A stretch of DNA of 64,000 bases from NCBI GenBank assembly GCA_020848095.1, contig JADLAT010000023.1:24775-88774 (forward strand), given 5' to 3'. This document shows, in pieces, positions 62,303 to 64,000 of this stretch; the first letter of the stretch is position 1, and the number at the start of each line of letters is the position of its first letter. Made by a program: the position numbers and the translations under genes. Source of the stretch: Alphaproteobacteria bacterium. GTDB taxonomy: Bacteria > Pseudomonadota > Alphaproteobacteria > Micavibrionales > Micavibrionaceae. Under the pieces are notes generated by a model. That model ran no database searches. It had not been told where the DNA came from and saw only the letters and a program-made list of their open reading frames with translations.

Positions 62303-63541
62303 ATGACAAAAATTTTAAAAATAGCGGTAATAGGTAGTGGAACAGCAGGGTTAGCAGCGGCGGCGCAGCTAAAAAAAGACGGGCATGACACCCAGATTTT
62401 TGAGCGGTTTGAAGAGCCCAAACCTCTAGGCGCAGGATTGCTCTTACAGCCCACAGGACTAGCGTGTTTAGCTAAGCTTGGCCTAGATGACAAAGCGCTT
62501 CAATACGGCGCACAAATCAACAATCTATACGGTCGATCAGCCAATGGTACGGTTGTTTTCGATATTAGCTACCGTAATTTAAAGCCGCATTATTTTGGCC
62601 TAGGCATTCATAGAGGTGCTTTATTTACAATTTTATATGATGAAGTCTTGCGACTGAATATCCCTATCCAGACAGGTTGTGAAATCATTGACACCAACAT
62701 TCAAAACGATCAACGCTTTATAACTGACAGGAATAGTCAAGAATACGGCCCCTTTGATCTGCTCATTGACGCTAGCGGCATGCGCTCACCTTTGCGTAAA
62801 CATGGTCAAATTAAGCTTGAAAAACCTTATCCTTATGGCGCGGTGTGGGGAGTGCTAGAAGATCCCGATCAAAAATTCGGCACGGATTATCTCCAACAAC
62901 GATATGACGGGGCTCATGTAATGATCGGTATGCTCGCCATCGGAAGTGAGCCACATTGCAACAAAAAGAAATGCACATTCTTTTGGAGCTTACCGCCCGG
63001 CGGTTATGAGGCATGGCTGGACGCAGGATTGGATGCGTGGAAAAAGCGCGTTATTGACTACTGGCCTGAGATGGAACCATTCCTGCACCAATTTAAAAAA
63101 CCTGATGACCTCACATTCGCACAATACAGCGACATCATTATGAAGCGCTGGCATGAAGACAGACTTGTCTTTATTGGAGATGCCGCCCACAACACCAGTC
63201 CGCAACTTGGACAGGGGGCTAATCTAGGACTCGCAGATGCACTTGTACTCTCGGAAACCCTTGCTAAACATGCAGATATTAATGCCGCACTGGGGGCTTA
63301 TACAAAAGCCCGCAAAAAACATATCTATTTTTATCAAATTGCCAGCCGCTGGCTAACGCCATTCTTTCAGTCACATTATAAATTGGCAGGCTTGATAAGG
63401 GATCTAAGCTTTGGCTTACTGTGCAAAATGCCCTATGTGAAAACAGAAATGCTCCGAACACTTGCAGGCCTCAAAACCGGATTATTTACACATATGAACC
63501 CCGGCGATTGGCACAAAAAATATGATCTTAAAAAAGCCTGA
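62303..63541 (+). CDS. FAD-dependent monooxygenase (UbiH/PHBH-like)
   Basis: 412 residues. N-terminal FAD fold with IAVIGSGTAGLAAAAQLKKDGHDTQIFERF, a middle DG-type region LLIDASGMRSPLRKHG, and the second FAD motif VFIGDAAHNTSPQLGQGANLGLADALVLSETL. These mark class A flavin monooxygenases. ATG 62303 is preferred over an overlapping GTG at 62300. Substrate unknown. It looks AT-richer in codon use than the genes left of the tRNA, which suggests transfer. Confidence 0.9.
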   Translation: MTKILKIAVIGSGTAGLAAAAQLKKDGHDTQIFERFEEPKPLGAGLLLQPTGLACLAKLGLDDKALQYGAQINNLYGRSANGTVVFDISYRNLKPHYFGLGIHRGALFTILYDEVLRLNIPIQTGCEIIDTNIQNDQRFITDRNSQEYGPFDLLIDASGMRSPLRKHGQIKLEKPYPYGAVWGVLEDPDQKFGTDYLQQRYDGAHVMIGMLAIGSEPHCNKKKCTFFWSLPPGGYEAWLDAGLDAWKKRVIDYWPEMEPFLHQFKKPDDLTFAQYSDIIMKRWHEDRLVFIGDAAHNTSPQLGQGANLGLADALVLSETLAKHADINAALGAYTKARKKHIYFYQIASRWLTPFFQSHYKLAGLIRDLSFGLLCKMPYVKTEMLRTLAGLKTGLFTHMNPGDWHKKYDLKKA

Positions 63542-63871
63542 CTAAACCTTCTCAAGCCATCCGTGATATTTCACCAGTAAGCCGAATAGCGGTAAATGAA
63601 CCTCTACATTCACACTAAATTTTTCATCCACTTCGCTTTCCTCAGCGACAACTTTGGGTTTAAAAAGCCAACCCACCGGAACACCCAGCGTATAGACTTG
63701 CTTTAATTTTAGACTGAGTTTGTCGTTTGATGCATCAACGTCAAACGCAAGGGTCGTGATATTCACTTGCTCATAGAGCGTTCCATCTTGATCCCATTGC
63801 TTAGAATAGAATGTTTTATCGCCAAAATAGCGCGTCCAATGCTCTGCACCGCCGTCTTGTCTAAAATGCAC
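63542..63871 (-). pseudogene. DUF4166 domain protein, N-terminally truncated
   Basis: About 109 residues match the C-terminal part of DUF4166: RQDGGAEHWTRYFGDKTFYSKQ, LKLKQVYTLGVPVGWLFKPKVVAEESE and VNVEVHLPLFGLLVKYHGWLEKV. Family members are about 170 residues or longer. Homology stops at about 63870, exactly where a transposase fragment begins on the other strand. The N-terminal part is missing, so this is a gene remnant. It ends immediately after the convergent monooxygenase gene. Confidence 0.75.
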
Positions 63872-64000
63872 TTTATTCCGATTGCTGGCGAGGTTATAAT
63901 GTGCTGGATGTTTCAGAGTTCAAACATTACCGGATCAACCACTCAAAATTGTTTGCTAACAAGCACAATCATATCAACGGGATTGAAAACTTCTGGAACC
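63865..64000 (+). mobile_element. IS1595-family transposase fragment
   Basis: The frame reads YSDCWRGYNVLDVSEFKHY, then RINHSKLFANKHNHINGIENFWN to the window end. This is the catalytic C-terminal region of IS1595-type (ISXO2-like) transposases. The frame is closed by TAA at 63862-63864, and no N-terminal part precedes it, so it is a 5'-truncated remnant joined to the DUF4166 fragment. It continues past the window. Confidence 0.85.

Overview
The window is 64 kb of a bacterial chromosome, almost certainly from an alphaproteobacterium. The evidence is a circularly permuted two-piece ssrA (tmRNA) gene, an alphaproteobacterial-type SspB, an ECF sigma/NrsF (DUF1109) pair, and GGAAC-N17-GTT promoters of the EcfG general-stress type. 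I cannot name the genus. Genes are densely packed on both strands, with many 4-base stop/start overlaps. The last 2.5 kb, beyond a tRNA-Met gene, looks AT-richer and contains truncated genes and an insertion-sequence remnant.

Layout. 1-16.7 kb is a surface and secretion region: a window-truncated SGNH-like/LamG-like protein, a methyltransferase, an O-antigen-ligase-like protein, a tight four-gene operon (transglutaminase-like, acyltransferase-3, HTTM-like membrane protein, DCC thiol-disulfide protein), two large RTX proteins (an adhesin-like one and a serralysin metalloprotease), an SGNH-like/MBOAT pair and a glycosyltransferase. 16.8-20.5 kb holds two RCK/TrkA-domain transporters. 20.7-25.5 kb is a stress-envelope cluster of small membrane proteins, DUF883 and YqjE-like proteins, a hybrid histidine kinase, a DUF1328 protein and an OmpA-like protein. 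Three EcfG-type promoters lie in it. 25.6-32.4 kb has a GNAT-nitrilase fusion, small hypotheticals, polA and a degenerate hydrolase. 32.5-38.7 kb has rpmI-rplT-pheS, then pheT separated from pheS by two unrelated genes. 38.7-45 kb has an aminotransferase, acetoacetyl-CoA synthetase and a DsbD/redoxin pair. 45-51.6 kb is a five-gene, fully overlapping RND efflux operon headed by a PadR regulator. 51.7-55.5 kb has a patatin, an ECF sigma factor with its NrsF anti-sigma, and msrB-msrA behind a promoter matching GTAACC-N16-CGAAT. 55.6-56.7 kb has ssrA followed directly by sspB, so the tag RNA and the adaptor that reads the tag are neighbours. 56.7-61.5 kb has two hydrolases, then a sulfur-relay block (cysteine desulfurase, [2Fe-2S] ferredoxin, mnmA) and tRNA-Met. 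61.7-64 kb has a truncated SEC-C protein, an FAD monooxygenase, a DUF4166 fragment and an IS1595-type transposase fragment.

How the parts work together. Three envelope-stress themes recur: general stress (EcfG promoters), oxidative repair of exported proteins (sigma/NrsF/MsrBA and DsbD/redoxin), and drug or solvent efflux (PadR/RND). A fourth theme is quality control of stalled translation (ssrA/sspB). The least familiar unit is the 3.6-7.4 kb operon. The least usual single sequence is the long ssrA tag, in which the ANDN box occurs twice and which ends in KAA instead of LAA or VAA.
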